A DNA stretch of 64,000 bases, taken from assembly GCA_021817455.1 (NCBI GenBank), contig JAKAUW010000013.1, forward strand, positions 62,001 to 126,000. The letters are read 5' to 3'. Positions 17,512 to 25,542 of this stretch are shown here, in pieces. The notes under the pieces were generated by a model. It did not search any database. It saw only the letters and a program-made list of their open reading frames with translations, and was not told the DNA's origin. Position 1 is the first letter of the stretch. Each line of letters begins with the position of its first letter. This DNA comes from Thermoplasmata archaeon. Its GTDB lineage: Archaea > Thermoplasmatota > Thermoplasmata > Thermoplasmatales > Thermoplasmataceae. The position numbers were made by a program, and so were the translations under genes.

Positions 17512-19131
17512 TCACCCGTATACCGGTATTGATTCTGCACCCTTGGTGTAGAAAGACTTGATGAGCTCAAAGACCTTGTAATATGACATTATGTTGTTCT
17601 TGAGCATCCATTCTATTATCCTAGCACGCTTGAACAGCTCGTCGTAAATTGCTTTCGGGTCCGTCATTCCCGCGGTCTGGGCAATTCTCTTCTCCAAGAT
17701 GTAACTGTTGTTGAGCCCCCTGAATACGTGCTTATCGTTGGTCGCGTCCCACTGGAATACCTGCTTGGTTGATACTCCACCAAGCTCCTCGAAGTATCCT
17801 TCGATCTCGTTTATGCTGGTTGTCCTCCTCAGGAATTTCCCGTTTACATAGACAGCCTGCTGTATCAGGGCAATATTCAGGTTATCCATGAAAGTGACGG
17901 GGATGTTGATTGGGGTCCCAGTGAACCTTTGAATCATTTTTTTCACGGAAGCCGCATGGAATGTTGAAATAACAGGGTGTCCAGTCTGCATTGCCTGGAA
18001 GGCCATGGATCCTTCTGCACCTCGAATTTCTCCCACGATGATGTAATTCGGTCTTGATCTCAATGCTGTCTTTAACAGATCGAACAGGGTAACTCTGCTC
18101 TCCTCGGCCCCCCTCTCCCTTGTTACAAGCTGTTGCCAGGCTTCCTGTGGTGCTCTCACTTCAGGGGTATCTTCAGCGCTGAATATTTTGGATTCAGGCC
18201 TTATGAAGGGTACCATAGCGTTAACAACTGTAGTCTTACCGCTGGCTGTTTCACCGCATACGAATACACTTTGGCCATACTCCAGCGCTAACCAGAGGTA
18301 GGCAGCTTCCTCAGCGGAGAGTGTATTGAACCTCACCAGCTGAACAATACTGATTGGAATATCTGCAAATTTCCTGATGGTAAAGCTCGGCCCACGCGTT
18401 GAAACATCGCTGCTGTACACAATTGAAAGCCTGGAGCCGTCTGGAAGTGTTGCATCAACGATTGGGGTCTTGTCTGAAACTGGCCTTCCAACACGTTCGC
18501 TTAGCCTTTTACTGTAAATTGAGAGTCGATCGTTGTCCCCAAAGCTAACTCTAGTCTTAAGGGAACCGAATATCTTGTGAACGATGAAAATGTCATTTGC
18601 ACCAATGCCACTAATATCTTCTATGTTAGAATCCCGGATAAGTGGCTCAATGGGGCCAAGCCCTATGACATCTTTCTTGATGTTGTAGAGCATTTTGTCC
18701 CGAAGCTCTGCCTTGATAGTGACTGAGGTCATCTTGACTTTGTTAGCTGACCCAACTGTCACAGCTTTGTTGTAGATATCTTCAAGGTTATGGTCCAGCA
18801 CTTCCTCAGACTCCGGTGGAGGGTAATCTGCTGCAAAATTGAGTATAACCCCTAGAATCTGTTCCATGAAACCAAGTTCCTCCATTGTGAGGTCAGGTTC
18901 AATAGGTTTGTAGATCTTTGTTCCGTTCTCGGTGTATATATGAATAAATATTGGATCTCCCACCGGGTATATGATATCAAGGGAAGCTACATCCCTCAGT
19001 GAGTTGTCAGGAACAGGCACGAACTGGGGAGTCCGCTGTGTCTGAGCTCTATATTCATTGATGTATTCGAAAAGGTGCGGGTTCCTCTGAACTGCAACCT
19101 GAAGGCTATCCGATATCACATAATCTGCCAT
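17512..19131 (-). CDS. arlI: Archaellum motor/assembly ATPase ArlI (FlaI)
   Basis: The hexameric secretion ATPase that powers both assembly and rotation of the archaellum. It has 539 residues. The Walker A motif is GETASGKT (293-300), the Asp box lies around 318-332 and the Walker B region is YIIVGEIRGAE (363-373). A conserved HxH-type histidine segment GHPVISTFHA follows. The N-terminal domain (about 1-240) is the ArlI-type substrate domain. The ribosome-binding site GTGAGG overlaps the stop of arlH. The C-terminal end lies next to the arlJ start, so the ATPase and its platform are translated together. Confidence 0.96.
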   Translation of the reverse strand: MADYVISDSLQVAVQRNPHLFEYINEYRAQTQRTPQFVPVPDNSLRDVASLDIIYPVGDPIFIHIYTENGTKIYKPIEPDLTMEELGFMEQILGVILNFAADYPPPESEEVLDHNLEDIYNKAVTVGSANKVKMTSVTIKAELRDKMLYNIKKDVIGLGPIEPLIRDSNIEDISGIGANDIFIVHKIFGSLKTRVSFGDNDRLSIYSKRLSERVGRPVSDKTPIVDATLPDGSRLSIVYSSDVSTRGPSFTIRKFADIPISIVQLVRFNTLSAEEAAYLWLALEYGQSVFVCGETASGKTTVVNAMVPFIRPESKIFSAEDTPEVRAPQEAWQQLVTRERGAEESRVTLFDLLKTALRSRPNYIIVGEIRGAEGSMAFQAMQTGHPVISTFHAASVKKMIQRFTGTPINIPVTFMDNLNIALIQQAVYVNGKFLRRTTSINEIEGYFEELGGVSTKQVFQWDATNDKHVFRGLNNSYILEKRIAQTAGMTDPKAIYDELFKRARIIEWMLKNNIMSYYKVFELIKSFYTKGAESIPVYG

Positions 19132-19140
19132 ATTGCATCC

Positions 19141-19812
19141 TCACGATACGCTTGAAATTTCAACTATCAATCCACGTTTAGGTTCTATCCTGAATGGAAT
19201 GGCCTGCTGGAATGAGTTAAGGGCCATGGGGAATTTAACCAGGTCCACCATATGCTTTCTTTCTCCTGCCAGGTCCTTTGTGGTGAGCGATATTATGGTT
19301 GTGGAAAGCTCATGAATGGTGGAAAGGTTGTTTTTCCCTATATCTGCCGGATTTATTGTAACGATGACAATCCTGTTTTCTGAGAACTTCCTCAGTTTAG
19401 AGAAATATTCTCCCACATCATAATCGCTGAACATTTCAGGGTTCAGTGCATCTATTATGAGAACCTGCTTGTCCTTGACCTGCTCAGTGTTCAGGAGCTC
19501 GTCTAGGCTTGCTTTCCTGTTCTTCCTCATGAGAAACACCGATGTAATGAAGGAAACCTGATCAGCGAGTATCTCATTCATCATCGGGTAGCCTAGCGAT
19601 TCCGCCTCATTGATGAATTCCCTGATGGGGAACTGGGACGATATGTAGGCGACGGTCGTATTATGTTTTATCAAACCATAGGCTAATCTCAAACACAGGA
19701 GTGTCTTTCCTGCCCCGCTGCCTCCTTCTATGGTTATCACCTGGCCGAGATACAAGCCCCCGCCCATTCTCCTGTCCAGTTCGTCCCCCTCAAGGGAAAA
19801 GTTCAGATACAT
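19141..19812 (-). CDS. arlH: Archaellum ATP-binding regulator ArlH (FlaH)
   Basis: A RecA/KaiC-like ATP-binding protein that forms a ring beneath ArlI and regulates assembly and rotation. The ATG at 19812 gives 223 residues. It lies 10 bases after the arlG stop and has the ribosome-binding site GGTGAGG three bases upstream. The frame is open to 19857, but that extension would overlap arlG. The Walker A motif GGSGAGKT is at residues 30-37 and the Walker B strand is QVLIIDAL near 130. As in the family, a catalytic Glu of a true RecA ATPase is not obvious. Confidence 0.94.
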   Translation of the reverse strand: MYLNFSLEGDELDRRMGGGLYLGQVITIEGGSGAGKTLLCLRLAYGLIKHNTTVAYISSQFPIREFINEAESLGYPMMNEILADQVSFITSVFLMRKNRKASLDELLNTEQVKDKQVLIIDALNPEMFSDYDVGEYFSKLRKFSENRIVIVTINPADIGKNNLSTIHELSTTIISLTTKDLAGERKHMVDLVKFPMALNSFQQAIPFRIEPKRGLIVEISSVS

Positions 19813-19822
19813 TGCCTCACCG

Positions 19823-20269
19823 TTAAATCTGGAATTCCATGTTCTTGCTGAGCCCATTGGCCAGCGATACAGTTATTTCATTATACCCACTGGGAATGGT
19901 CAGATTGACCACTATCTCGCCCACCTGGCTTGGCATGATCTCTCCTGAGTTGCCTGGAGAAATCATGCTGACCTCGCTACCCGAAAGCAGGGTACCGTTT
20001 ATGAGCACATTTACAGTTGTATTTGTGAAATATATCCCCGCCTCACCTGTGTTCTTTATGTAGAACACATAACCATTCTGGTATGGTATGCTGCTTGGGT
20101 CGTTTATGATCTCGAAATTGGTCTGGATCTGGCTGGAGGTACCCTGGGCGGAGTTCTGCATGCCCAGTGCAAGATGGGCTGTCTGGCCCCCAAGCACACC
20201 TACTACGCTGATGCTTAGAATGAGCGTGGCAATGAAGAATATCATTTCCGAGGTTGCCATTGACGCCAT
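19823..20269 (-). CDS. arlG: Archaellum stator protein ArlG (FlaG)
   Basis: A 148-residue pseudo-archaellin that, with ArlF, forms the stator-like assembly connecting the motor to the cell envelope. The N-terminal hydrophobic helix (about 8-30, with VVGVLGG) is followed by an extracellular beta-sandwich domain with N-glycosylation sequons (NTT, NGT, NLT). The start ATG shares a base with the arlF stop codon. The domain order and location between arlF and arlH support the assignment as well as the sequence. Confidence 0.9.
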   Translation of the reverse strand: MASMATSEMIFFIATLILSISVVGVLGGQTAHLALGMQNSAQGTSSQIQTNFEIINDPSSIPYQNGYVFYIKNTGEAGIYFTNTTVNVLINGTLLSGSEVSMISPGNSGEIMPSQVGEIVVNLTIPSGYNEITVSLANGLSKNMEFQI

Positions 20270-20691
20270 TAGGGTATCACCACCATTTCAAATTTTTCAT
20301 ATCCCGTGTTAAACACCATTTCCACTTTATGTATTCCTGCTCCTGTGGTAAACACTACTGTGTCGTTTCCCAGGGGAAACAGGTATTGGCCGCTATATGT
20401 AAAGTTAACGAGGCTCCCGTTAACCAGTATGTTTGTGTGATTCATGTTAAGGGTCACACTGCCCGTGTTTGTAACATTCATGGCTACAGTGAAGTTTGAA
20501 CCCGAGGGAGCATAGCTGTAGTTGCTTATGCTTACCCTGGAATTCGTGTAATCGTAATTCTGCAAGTATGCCTTTTGCTGTGCATCATTTATCTGTGACT
20601 CCGTGTGCACATAGTCTGAGTAAATTATGCCGAAAAAAATAAGGGAAGAGCTTAGCAATACTGCCACAGCTACAACGTAACTAAATCCCAT
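20269..20691 (-). CDS. arlF: Archaellum stator protein ArlF (FlaF)
   Basis: A 140-residue protein with a single N-terminal membrane helix (about 5-25) and an extracellular immunoglobulin-like domain. In other archaea ArlF binds the S-layer and anchors the archaellum stator. Sequons are numerous (NYS, NFT, NVT, NGS, NFT, NDT), so it is a likely substrate of AglB. The start ATG lies inside the last codons of the upstream arlD/E gene (an 11-base overlap), which indicates coupling. ArlF and ArlG are short and diverged; gene order is the main support for which is which. Confidence 0.85.
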   Translation of the reverse strand: MGFSYVVAVAVLLSSSLIFFGIIYSDYVHTESQINDAQQKAYLQNYDYTNSRVSISNYSYAPSGSNFTVAMNVTNTGSVTLNMNHTNILVNGSLVNFTYSGQYLFPLGNDTVVFTTGAGIHKVEMVFNTGYEKFEMVVIP

Positions 20692-21373
20692 ATAATTCGT
20701 CCACTCCCTTCTTCAACATTCTGAAGTCTCTTTCCAGTGCTTCGATCAGATCTCTTGTAATCTCGCCACCGTTGAGTTTCTCAATGAAGAGCATTGTGAC
20801 TATATGGTCCTGTATTGAAGGCTTAACCTTGTACTCCTGCACAGGGCTGATCAGCCCAGTCATTTTAGTGAACTTTATCATCTGTTCCTTCACTGACTGG
20901 GAAATCCATCCTATGCTCTCGTAATAGTCAAGCACATCCATGGTGTTCTCAGGGCCATAGTTGTCCAGCAGGAACTCCAGCCATCGCAAGGCAACCATGA
21001 GTGAAACCACATCGTCACCAAGCGTTTCCAGCTTGGCTTTCCTGTGGGCCTTCCATGGGTATCTTGCCTGCACCTGGCTAGTTTCCAGGTCCGGTTCAGT
21101 GGGTTTCTTCTTGTTTCCTTCACCGGATAGCATCTTCTCGACGTTCGATATCTCCTTGAATAGGTTGTCCACCTTTCCTAAGAGTGAGTTCTCTTTGCTT
21201 TCGCTATACCTTTGCTCCAGGTTGTTAAAGAGGGCTTCAATGTCCGATTTTGAGAATTTCGTAGGTGAGTTCAGTATTTTCTGCCGAAGCTCTTCCAGTA
21301 CAAATTTAGGTATGGTTTTGTCTGCAGAGTCCATTTTGGTCTGCAGAAAACTCTTCAACGCATCATTGATCAT
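20681..21373 (-). CDS. Archaellum cytoplasmic ring protein of the ArlD/ArlE family
   Basis: A 230-residue protein whose C-terminal half (about 135-225) is the FlaD/E domain (for example ALRWLEFLLDNYG, YYESIGWIS and an ending like VDELYGI). The N-terminal half is a helical linker with charged residues. Together with ArlC it forms the cytoplasmic ring that links the motor to chemotaxis adaptors in euryarchaea. Only one D/E-type gene is present here instead of separate D and E genes. A strong ribosome-binding site (CAGGAGG) precedes ATG 21373, and the gene overlaps arlC by 11 bases. Confidence 0.88.
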   Translation of the reverse strand: MINDALKSFLQTKMDSADKTIPKFVLEELRQKILNSPTKFSKSDIEALFNNLEQRYSESKENSLLGKVDNLFKEISNVEKMLSGEGNKKKPTEPDLETSQVQARYPWKAHRKAKLETLGDDVVSLMVALRWLEFLLDNYGPENTMDVLDYYESIGWISQSVKEQMIKFTKMTGLISPVQEYKVKPSIQDHIVTMLFIEKLNGGEITRDLIEALERDFRMLKKGVDELYGI

Positions 21374-21854
21374 TTGTATCCTCCTGGTGTTCTACATCTG
21401 AAATCATGTCGTCAAGATCGGGGGCCCCATATAGTTCCTTGAGATCATCGATCGCATACTGCACCATTCTCTCCAGGTCGTGTATGTTCTCCCTAAGCAC
21501 GTCTGTGACTTCCTTGATTTCCTCAGGAGTTACATCCATGAAGGGGTTGAATTTCTTGGATACCATTTCGTATAATGATACTACCATTTTAACATTCTCC
21601 TTCACTTTCTCCAACTCCTCTTTGATTTCAGATATGTTCCTCTTCGCGGTTTCCATTGATACATTCAGTTTACTGACTTCATTTTCCACCGCACTGATTC
21701 GCTGATTAACACCATCAATGAACTTACTGTCAAATGACTGTGTGTTCTGCTGTGTCTCTGTAGGTGGTTGCATTATTGAATTCTGCTGGGGTACGTTGAC
21801 TGTGGTCTCTTTCTTCTTTTTGCCTAAGCCCTTTATATTATCAAAGAGACCCAT
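21363..21854 (-). CDS. arlC: Archaellum cytoplasmic ring protein ArlC (FlaC)
   Basis: A 163-residue protein from ATG 21854; a GTG at 21863 is the alternative. The N-terminus has a short basic stretch (LGKKKKE) and a Gln-rich linker. A long coiled coil (about 50-95) leads to the FlaC signature SLYEMVSKKFNPFMD near residue 100, and an acidic C-terminal tail follows. It works with the D/E protein as the switch-complex-like ring. Lies 37 bases after the archaellin stop. Confidence 0.88.
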   Translation of the reverse strand: MGLFDNIKGLGKKKKETTVNVPQQNSIMQPPTETQQNTQSFDSKFIDGVNQRISAVENEVSKLNVSMETAKRNISEIKEELEKVKENVKMVVSLYEMVSKKFNPFMDVTPEEIKEVTDVLRENIHDLERMVQYAIDDLKELYGAPDLDDMISDVEHQEDTNDQ

Positions 21855-21891
21855 TGAAATCACTGCTCAAATAGGAGAAGGCATTTGGAGC

Positions 21892-22590
21892 TTACTGGAG
21901 CTCCATTACCTTCTGTGTGAAAGCATACGGTGCGTCGAACTGTATGACTCCTGGGTTGCCTACCTGTGGGCTGACTGATCCGGAGACCTGTGAATTCTGG
22001 GTTATTCCTATACCAAACACAGCTGTCACGTTAACGAGTATTGCTGCCTCGCCACCGGATGTAACTACTGGGTAGTTTGGTGTCATTGATGCCTGGGGAT
22101 CCTTCAGGTCAAGCACTGCAAAGTGTGTTGCATTTGCCCCTGTAAAGTAGGTAGAGTTGAACACGTTGCTTGTTCCGCTTGTAACCGCATTGAAGTCACC
22201 GACACCATAGGTCAGGGATGCTGTCTTGCCATTGTAGGTCAGTTGCAATGTGGTCTGGTTCAGGTTGATGCCGGAGCTGCCAGCGTTTGGTGAAACGTAG
22301 ATGGCGATCTCGCTTATGCTTCCTGATTCAATCACTTTTGCGTTGTCAAGGCCCCAAACTGATGTAACGGAAAGTCCCGTTGCAACCTGTTGTGTGGTCT
22401 GTGACCCAGTGCTCGTTGCTTTCTGCTGCAGGTTTCCGGCTGTGTGTATGAGCACGGTAGCTGCTACTGCTGCGACTAGAACCATGGCTATAAAGATAAT
22501 CAGGGTTCCAATCCCGGTTTCAGCCCTATTGGCCTTAAGGCTGAAGGCTCTCTGGAGTTTTTTTACTCCCATTTTTAGTGTTCTATTCAT
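21892..22590 (-). CDS. arlB: Archaellin (flagellin) ArlB
   Basis: The filament subunit. From ATG 22590 it is a 232-residue preprotein with a basic class III leader, cleaved by the ArlK/FlaK peptidase next to NRA-ETGIGTLIIF. The hydrophobic helix GIGTLIIFIAMVLVAAVAAT forms the filament core. Sequons NQT, NST, NAT and NVT in the outer domain suggest N-glycosylation. An upstream ORF extension to 22650 lacks leader features and is rejected, and a ribosome-binding site (GAGGTG) sits five bases before 22590. It is the only archaellin gene in the operon and the first gene. The preflagellin peptidase gene is not in this window. Confidence 0.95.
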   Translation of the reverse strand: MNRTLKMGVKKLQRAFSLKANRAETGIGTLIIFIAMVLVAAVAATVLIHTAGNLQQKATSTGSQTTQQVATGLSVTSVWGLDNAKVIESGSISEIAIYVSPNAGSSGINLNQTTLQLTYNGKTASLTYGVGDFNAVTSGTSNVFNSTYFTGANATHFAVLDLKDPQASMTPNYPVVTSGGEAAILVNVTAVFGIGITQNSQVSGSVSPQVGNPGVIQFDAPYAFTQKVMELQ

Positions 22591-22694
22591 TAGACACCTC
22601 AGGCTGTGGAACCAAAGTGTTTCTAATATCCGTTTTTTGTACAGGGGCATATCTGTGACTCTGTAAAGAGCACTGCAGGAATGAATGCAGGGGA

Positions 22695-23231
22695 TTATGT
22701 AGGTGTGTTCCTGCCCTTTAACGTTTTGCCCGTTTCCCTGGCAAAAGACCCTTCTATGTGTTTCATCCTGAGCACACTATAGGACTGGGCGTTCCTTTTG
22801 GCATACTCATGGAGCAGTGGGTCAGCTTCTCTCTTAACAATAGCAGGCAAACCTGCAATGAGGGAATTCTCCTTGCAAGTGAAATTTTCCTTGACAACTG
22901 CACCTGCGGCTATCACACAGCCGGATGGTATTTTAGCTCCATTCATTATTATGGCACCCATTCCAACTATTATGTTATTCATGAGTTCGCATCCATGGAC
23001 AACAGCATTGTGCCCAACAGATACGCCCTCACCGATCACTGTGGCGTGGTTGACCTCAGTATGAAAAGTTGCGTTATCCTGTATGTTAGAGCCATTTCCC
23101 ACTACTATTCTATTAAGGTCTCCCCTGAGAACGGCATTATCAAAAATAGCCACATCATCGCCTATCTCAACATCACCGATGAGGACTGCAGTATCTGCAA
23201 TGTAGCAGTTTTTTCCAATAATTATGGGCAT
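22695..23231 (-). CDS. Gamma-carbonic-anhydrase-like hexapeptide protein
   Basis: A left-handed beta-helix protein of 178 residues made of hexapeptide repeats. It has the family landmarks DNAVLRGDLNRI, NIQDNATFHTE and, spaced as expected, zinc-ligand-like histidines (FHTE, GHNAVVHG). Homologues include gamma-carbonic anhydrases, PaaY and YrdA-type proteins. CO2 hydration is a possible activity, but many family members have other or unknown roles. It lies 105 bases upstream of the archaellin gene on the same strand and might be read through into the arl operon. A palindrome that overlaps its possible promoter is listed separately. Confidence 0.85.
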   Translation of the reverse strand: MPIIIGKNCYIADTAVLIGDVEIGDDVAIFDNAVLRGDLNRIVVGNGSNIQDNATFHTEVNHATVIGEGVSVGHNAVVHGCELMNNIIVGMGAIIMNGAKIPSGCVIAAGAVVKENFTCKENSLIAGLPAIVKREADPLLHEYAKRNAQSYSVLRMKHIEGSFARETGKTLKGRNTPT

Positions 23232-23305
23232 GAAAACAGTAAGTTTTACTTTCCCTTAAGGTTTGTAGTGACGAGTACAGGTTCCGTCTGCCAATTTTTA
23301 GGGAA

Positions 23306-23320
23306 ACCTATATAATAGGT
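23306..23320. promoter_or_regulatory. 15-bp perfect palindrome ACCTAT-ATA-ATAGGT
   Basis: Two perfect 6-base inverted arms around ATA, with a TATA-like core usable on either strand. It lies in the divergent space between the carbonic-anhydrase-like gene and the RHH regulator gene. Its size and symmetry fit the short operators bound by RHH dimers; that link is inference. Confidence 0.45.
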
Positions 23321-23451
23321 GCTCAAAACGATTTGCGAAATTTAGTGTGTTTATTTTGTATTGGCAAAGTTTATATCAAGGCATTAATTTGTCAGACGAA
23401 TGTATGATGCCAATCTTCCCAGCGTGGATCACTGGTTTCTTTGCATGAGAG

Positions 23452-23790
23452 GTGAAAATACTGTCTGTACCATTTAGGATTACTGTCAGGCTGACAAAGG
23501 AAACCATGGGCCAACTTGAGGAGTTGGTTGAAAATTTCCAGTACGAGACAGTGTCGGATGTTGTAAGAAGGGCTATTGACGAATTCATAGAGCGAAACTA
23601 CAGGAAAGGGCCCACATCAAAGATAGATCTGGTATTGCCCAAGAAGATGATCGCTGAACTAGAGACAGAGATTGACCAGGGCACTGCCATCTCACTTGAC
23701 GACCTTATCCGGGTTATTCTCAGGGATTATACCTTGAGCAAGATCAACAAGGAGATCAAGGAAATCTCAAAGGAAGAGAATGTAAAGTAG
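23452..23790 (+). CDS. Tandem ribbon-helix-helix (CopG/Arc-like) regulator
   Basis: A 112-residue DNA-binding protein. Residues about 7-50 form one RHH unit (FRITVRLTKETMGQL followed by SDVVRRAIDEFI). Residues about 57-100 look like a second, diverged RHH unit (KIDLVLPKKMIAEL followed by LDDLIRVILRDYT). Two such units in one chain could give a pseudo-symmetric DNA-binding monomer. The GTG start follows an in-frame stop by one codon, so no longer form is possible; a TATA-like box (GTTTATATC, about 23366-23374) precedes it and gives a leader of some 50 bases. The target is unknown. The adjacent palindrome at 23306 is a candidate for autoregulation. Confidence 0.78.
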   Translation: MKILSVPFRITVRLTKETMGQLEELVENFQYETVSDVVRRAIDEFIERNYRKGPTSKIDLVLPKKMIAELETEIDQGTAISLDDLIRVILRDYTLSKINKEIKEISKEENVK

Positions 23791-23899
23791 CTAATTGAGC
23801 TTTTTTGCCAGAGCCAGTCTGTTAATATGTCAGATAAATATTCTTTATTGCCTAGATTTTAATAACAAGCTTTTAGAAGAGGATTATTCATGACCCAAA

Positions 23900-23908
23900 T
23901 TTTTAAAC
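23900..23908 (+). promoter_or_regulatory. TATA-like box for pheT
   Basis: TTTTTAAAC centred 26 bases before the ATG at 23929, the expected spacing for a leaderless archaeal gene. Confidence 0.5.
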
Positions 23909-23928
23909 TTCCACTTATACCCTAAATA

Positions 23929-25542
23929 ATGGTCGTCATCAAGGAGACCGTGCCTGCTTTAAGGGAAATTTACGGAAAAAGCTTCATAAGCGATGTTGAA
24001 AAGATGTCTGATGTTATAGGATTCAGCATCGAGAAAGAAAATGATGAATTCCGAGTTGAATTCAATCCTGACAGGCCAGACCTATTCTCTTTCAGCCTTT
24101 TGAAACGAAGCATTGATATTTATCAAGGTAAGAAGGAATGGCAACCAATAAGGGTTGGGGAAGGGACATCAGACTTTAACATTGAAAATGATGTAAGGTC
24201 CCTTAGGCCTTATGCTATCGGATTTCACTGCAAAGGGCCAAGAATAGGAGACCATTACAGGGAACTCATAGACTACCAGGAAAAGCTTCATCTCTCTATT
24301 GGAAAGGATCGATCAAAAGTATCCATCGGCATACACGATGAAAGATACCTCAAGTTTCCTTTGAAATATTCTTCGAGAAAATCAGGGGAAACCAGGTTTA
24401 CGACTTATGATAAAACATTAACCGCCAGTGCTTTGGATATTTTGAAAAAGCACCCAAAGGGGGTCGAGTATGCACATCTCATTCCTTCCAAGGACCTTGT
24501 GCCGATAATAGAGGATTCCGAACACAGGGTACTCTCCATGCCTCCGGTGGTAAACGGCAGTACAACAGTTGTTTCTGAAGATACCAGTGCGTTCTTTATA
24601 GACATTACTGGTACAGACATGAGGGCCTTAAAAGACGCATTCTTCCTCCTATCGTATTACTTCAACAGCCTTGATTTTGAAATTACAGAGTCAAATATAG
24701 AAGACATAAGGAAATTCTTGAACATGGATGGCAGGGAAATTTCAGTTTCTATGAATGAAATCAAGAGAATCCTGGGACAGGAAATTGGCATTGATGAATG
24801 CGTAACTCTACTCCAGAAAATGGGCTATGGTGTCCGAGTTGAAAAAGTCAGGATAGTAGCCGTTGTTCCGGGAAATAGAATAGATGTCATGGGGCCTGTA
24901 GATGTGATCGAGGATGTTGCCAAAGCCTTTGGGTATGGAAACCTGGAGCTTCATATGCCTGATATGGACATTATAGGTGCCGAAGCAGCGGGAAACCAGC
25001 TGGCAAGTAATATCAGAAACATCATGACTGGCCTGGGTTATCAGGAAATCATGACTTATGTAGTTACTACCCAAGAAAACTACAGGCTCGCAGAGTACAA
25101 AGGTGCAGTTCACATCAGGAACCCCAAAAGTCTAGAGTTCAGCATGGTGAGGGACAGGTTATATCTCGGGGTGCTTGATTTCCTCAGACTGAACAAAAGG
25201 AGAAACCTGCCTCAGGCAGTATTTGAGTTGGGTGAAATCATCATTGATGCTGAACAGCAGACAAACCTGTGCGTAGCCAGGATAGGCTCGAGATCTGCAT
25301 TTTCTGATATGAAACAAGTTCTGGATGCAATAATGACTAGGACATCCTTGGGAGAATACATAATCCGGCCCACAGATCATGAGAATTTTGTCAACGGCAG
25401 AACGGGTGAGATTATTACAATGGGTCAATGCATCGGCTATGTTGGTGAAATCCACCCTGAAACCATAGAACAATTCGAGCTGAAAAACCCGGTTGCAATG
25501 ATCGAAATGAATCTGTCAGCTGTTTCCAGTTTACTACGTTAA
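23929..25542 (+). CDS. pheT: Phenylalanyl-tRNA synthetase beta subunit
   Basis: The beta chain of the alpha2-beta2 PheRS: it carries the editing domain (B3/B4) that hydrolyses Tyr-tRNA(Phe), the B5 domain and the catalytic-like core. It has 537 residues, the normal archaeal length. Landmarks are EFNPDRPDLFS near residue 45, the B3/B4 region with LSMPPVVNGS near 205, the B5 entry (ISVSMNEIKRILG) near 270 and GNRIDVMGPVDVIEDVAKAFGY (conserved D-I-VEE-like core) near 310. It is monocistronic here; pheS is not adjacent. The end overlaps the convergent regulator gene by nine bases. Confidence 0.94.
   Translation: MVVIKETVPALREIYGKSFISDVEKMSDVIGFSIEKENDEFRVEFNPDRPDLFSFSLLKRSIDIYQGKKEWQPIRVGEGTSDFNIENDVRSLRPYAIGFHCKGPRIGDHYRELIDYQEKLHLSIGKDRSKVSIGIHDERYLKFPLKYSSRKSGETRFTTYDKTLTASALDILKKHPKGVEYAHLIPSKDLVPIIEDSEHRVLSMPPVVNGSTTVVSEDTSAFFIDITGTDMRALKDAFFLLSYYFNSLDFEITESNIEDIRKFLNMDGREISVSMNEIKRILGQEIGIDECVTLLQKMGYGVRVEKVRIVAVVPGNRIDVMGPVDVIEDVAKAFGYGNLELHMPDMDIIGAEAAGNQLASNIRNIMTGLGYQEIMTYVVTTQENYRLAEYKGAVHIRNPKSLEFSMVRDRLYLGVLDFLRLNKRRNLPQAVFELGEIIIDAEQQTNLCVARIGSRSAFSDMKQVLDAIMTRTSLGEYIIRPTDHENFVNGRTGEIITMGQCIGYVGEIHPETIEQFELKNPVAMIEMNLSAVSSLLR

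Noticed and set aside
23404-23448. A 14-codon leader ORF before the tandem RHH gene
   Set aside because: It overlaps another short ORF, has no attenuator structure and no run of regulatory codons.
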